DNA from: Gammaproteobacteria bacterium
GTDB lineage: Bacteria; Pseudomonadota; Gammaproteobacteria; PS1; Pseudothioglobaceae
Reading direction: 5' to 3'
Length of the DNA stretch: 14,718 bases
Assembly (NCBI GenBank): GCA_003489145.1
Contig: DNJI01000111.1
Coordinates: forward strand, 1-14,718
Shown in pieces: positions 13,105-14,718 of this stretch (the first letter of the stretch is position 1; each line of letters opens with the position of its first letter). The translations under genes were made by a program, and so were the position numbers. The notes under the pieces are model-generated. The model saw only the letters and a program-made list of their open reading frames with translations, had not been told where the DNA came from and did no database searches.

Positions 13105-13298
13105 CAAGCTTAGATTATCTGAGTTATTTGGCTTGACGTACTTAGGTGTACTGTCTGCGGTCAAATGCCTTGTTTAATCAAAACTTTTTCACTTCTTTTA
13201 TAAAGGAATGGTGAAATTTAGATTTCAAACATTTTTTTATTTTTAATAATGCTATTTTTTATAAATAGCAAATATGTCCAAAGGACAAGGAGAAAATT
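13105..13298 (+). promoter_or_regulatory. Structured leader between infC and rpmI, possible ribosomal protein autoregulatory site
   Basis: This 194-bp gap holds four foldable elements. At 13130-13169 GGC/TTGAC pair with GTCAA/GCC, with an inner GTAC/GTAC stem and an asymmetric 3' internal loop. At 13187-13216 TTTCAC pairs with GTGAAA, and an inner TTCTTT/AAGGAA stem has loop TATA. At 13251-13269 GCTATTT pairs with AAATAGC. At 13276-13286 GTCC pairs with GGAC just before the strong Shine-Dalgarno AAGGAG (13287-13292). In E. coli, L20 represses rpmI-rplT by binding structured RNA in this same interval. A matching role here is inference from position and folding. AATAAT (13245-13250) could be a -10 box for an internal promoter. 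Confidence 0.45.
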
Positions 13299-13496
13299 AT
13301 GCCAAAGATGAAAACCAATCGAGGTGCTGCAAAGCGCTTCAAGAAAACCGCCAGTGGCGGTTACAAGTGTAAACACTCTCACTTGCGTCATATCTTGACT
13401 AAAAAGAGTACTTCTAGAAAACGTAGCTTACGTGCACCAGACACTGTTGAAAAGGCAGATGTACCAATGGTTCGTAAAATGTTACCGTACAGTTAA
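13299..13496 (+). CDS. rpmI: 50S ribosomal protein L35
   Basis: L35 is a small basic protein of the large ribosomal subunit. At 65 residues it has the standard length and the family sequence PKMKTNRGAAKRFKKTASG, then HSHLRHILTKKS and a C-terminal VRKMLPYS. The ATG follows a strong Shine-Dalgarno AAGGAG (13287-13292). Together with rplT, 15 bp downstream, it forms the conserved rpmI-rplT pair; the structured gap before it is where L20 feedback acts in E. coli. Nothing odd. Confidence 0.97.
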   Translation: MPKMKTNRGAAKRFKKTASGGYKCKHSHLRHILTKKSTSRKRSLRAPDTVEKADVPMVRKMLPYS

Positions 13497-13511
13497 ATAG
13501 GAGACTAGAAA

Positions 13512-13880
13512 ATGGCAAGAGTATCAAGAGGTGTGCAGGCGCACGCAAGACACAAGAAAATTATAAAGAAAGCTAAAGGTTATTACGGCGCAAGATCAAA
13601 AGTCTACCGTGTTGCCAAGCAAGCAGTAATCAAAGCGGGCCAATATGCGTATCGTGACCGTCGTCAAAAACGTCGTCAGTTCCGTAGACTTTGGATTGTT
13701 CGTATTAACGCTGAAGCACGTAATAACGGTTTGAGCTACTCAAGAATGATTGATGGCTTAAATAAAGCAGGTATTGAAATCGACCGTAAAGTTTTATCAG
13801 ATATCGCAATTTTTGATAAACCAGCATTCGCTCAGATTGCAGACCAAGCTAAGGCCGCGATCGCAGCAGCCGCTAAGTAA
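13512..13880 (+). CDS. rplT: 50S ribosomal protein L20
   Basis: L20 binds 23S rRNA early and is needed for 50S assembly; in E. coli it also represses its own operon. The protein has 122 residues against 118 in E. coli, with a slightly longer Ala/Lys-rich tail. The long basic N-terminal extension (ARVSRGVQAHARHKKIIKKA, then GYYGARSKVYRVAKQAV) and the core YRDRRQKRRQFRRLWIVRIN are typical. The C-terminal half, which binds the mRNA operator in E. coli, is intact (GIEIDRKVLSDIAIFD). Start ATG with Shine-Dalgarno AGGAGA at 13499-13504. pheS follows after a 56-bp hairpin-bearing gap. Confidence 0.97.
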   Translation: MARVSRGVQAHARHKKIIKKAKGYYGARSKVYRVAKQAVIKAGQYAYRDRRQKRRQFRRLWIVRINAEARNNGLSYSRMIDGLNKAGIEIDRKVLSDIAIFDKPAFAQIADQAKAAIAAAAK

Positions 13881-13888
13881 ACCATATA

Positions 13889-13918
13889 AAAAGGTTGTGG
13901 GCTTTCCTATGACCTTTT
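13889..13918 (+). promoter_or_regulatory. Hairpin in the rplT-pheS gap, possible attenuator or weak terminator
   Basis: AAAAGGT (13889-13895) pairs with ACCTTTT (13912-13918). A 2x2 internal loop (TG/TG) separates it from an inner TGGG/CCTA stem with loop CTTT. There is no clean T run after it (ACCAAATTTAATTC), so full termination is doubtful. In E. coli the same gap holds the pheM leader and attenuator controlling pheST. I see no phenylalanine-rich leader peptide here, so any control would differ. Confidence 0.4.
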
Positions 13919-13936
13919 ACCAAATTTAATTCTAAA

Positions 13937-14718
13937 ATGATTAACACGATTCTTGATCAAGCTAAAGCGTCTATTGCCGCAGCAGAAAGCTTAAAAGAGC
14001 TTGACGATTTACGAGTCAAGTTTTTAGGTAAAAAAGGTGAATTAACTGCTCTTTTGAAAGGCTTAGGCAAGCTATCAAAGGAAGAGCGACCTAAAATGGG
14101 TGAAGCCATTAATCAGGCTAAAGTTAATCTACAGAACCTATTAACTGATAGAAAAAATCATTTAGAAACCTTGGAATTAGAAAAACGTCTTTTGAAAGAA
14201 AAGATCGACGTTTCTCTTCCAGGTAGAAATGTTGAGATGGGTGGTTTACACCCAGTCACCATTACTTTAAATCGTATTCAGTCCCTGTTTGCAAAAAATG
14301 GCTTTGAAGTAGAAGTTGGCCCTGAGATTGAAGACGATTTTCATAATTTTACTGCGCTTAATATCCCCGAGCATCATCCGGCTCGTGCCATGCACGACAC
14401 CTTTTACTTTGATGAAAGCACGGTCTTAAGAACGCATACTTCCCCAGTGCAAATTCGCACCATGGAAAACAAAAAACCACCACTACGCATTATTGCACCA
14501 GGTCGGGTTTATCGTTGTGATTCTGATATCACACATACACCAATGTTCCACCAAGTCGAAGGCTTAATCGTTGACAAAGACGCCAATTTTGCACAGCTTA
14601 AAGGCTTATTAATTGATTTCTTACGTGCTTATTTTGAAAAAGAAGATCTTCAAGTGCGTTTCCGTCCTTCGTATTTCCCGTTTACTGAGCCTTCAGCAGA
14701 AGCTGATATCGAATGTGT
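13937..14718 (+). CDS. pheS: Phenylalanyl-tRNA synthetase alpha subunit, 3' end cut by window
   Basis: PheS is the catalytic subunit of the alpha2-beta2 enzyme that charges tRNA-Phe. The frame runs open from the ATG at 13937 to the window edge, giving 260 codons of an expected 330 or so. The N-terminal coiled coil that binds tRNA is present (residues 1-85; LRVKFLGKKGELTALLKGLG). The class II core begins with VSLPGRNVEMGGLHPVT. It continues with ALNIPEHHPARAMHDTFYF, TSPVQIRTM, APGRVYRCDSDITHTPMFHQ and RFRPSYFPFTEPSAE, all well-known PheS blocks. It lies last in the thrS-infC-rpmI-rplT-pheS order, and pheT is expected next, outside the window. No Shine-Dalgarno precedes the ATG, and the upstream hairpin may regulate it. 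Identification is certain; only the end is missing. Confidence 0.97.
   Translation, partial: MINTILDQAKASIAAAESLKELDDLRVKFLGKKGELTALLKGLGKLSKEERPKMGEAINQAKVNLQNLLTDRKNHLETLELEKRLLKEKIDVSLPGRNVEMGGLHPVTITLNRIQSLFAKNGFEVEVGPEIEDDFHNFTALNIPEHHPARAMHDTFYFDESTVLRTHTSPVQIRTMENKKPPLRIIAPGRVYRCDSDITHTPMFHQVEGLIVDKDANFAQLKGLLIDFLRAYFEKEDLQVRFRPSYFPFTEPSAEADIEC

Overview
The window is ordinary housekeeping chromosome from an AT-rich gammaproteobacterium. The sequence shows an HU/ppiD neighbourhood, a Ccm-type cytochrome c maturation system, FabI, LspA, RecJ and the classic thrS-infC-rpmI-rplT-pheS translation cluster. Low GC, short spacers and the protein sequences fit the SUP05/Thioglobus/Ruthia group of sulfur oxidisers. 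That placement rests on recalled similarity and gene order, not on a search. I see no mobile element, CRISPR array, phage, toxin or defence module, and no convincing new multi-gene system.

Layout. Positions 1-950 hold the 3' part of ccmE and a complete ccmG, two cytochrome c biogenesis genes. Positions 951-1650 hold HU behind a near-consensus promoter, then tRNA-Val(UAC) and tRNA-Asp(GUC), closed by a strong terminator. Positions 1651-4046 hold a cysteine-rich 63-residue protein with desulforedoxin-like ends, then ppiD, ending at a terminator shared with the convergent fabI. fabI (minus strand) starts only 30 bp from a divergent run of five genes that overlap end to end: a family 5 solute-binding lipoprotein with an unusual C-terminal membrane helix, lspA, thiO, a periplasmic DUF1566-type protein and recJ. 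From 10679 to the right edge lies thrS-infC-rpmI-rplT-pheS, with pheS cut by the window edge.

How the genes relate. CcmE carries haem and CcmG reduces apocytochrome thiols, so both serve respiration. HU and PpiD are general chromatin and periplasmic folding factors. LspA would process the lipoprotein encoded directly before it. ThiO supplies the glycine imine used for the thiamine thiazole ring. The right-hand block makes two tRNA synthetases, an initiation factor and two 50S proteins.

Points most worth attention: infC starts at AUU, so calling it from its first ATG removes 40 residues. The 63-residue protein looks like a desulforedoxin site split by a second metal-binding insert. The solute-binding lipoprotein has a membrane helix at its C-terminus and no permease nearby. 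The infC-rpmI gap and the ppiD and pheS leaders contain good RNA hairpins. ccmF and ccmH are not in their usual places.
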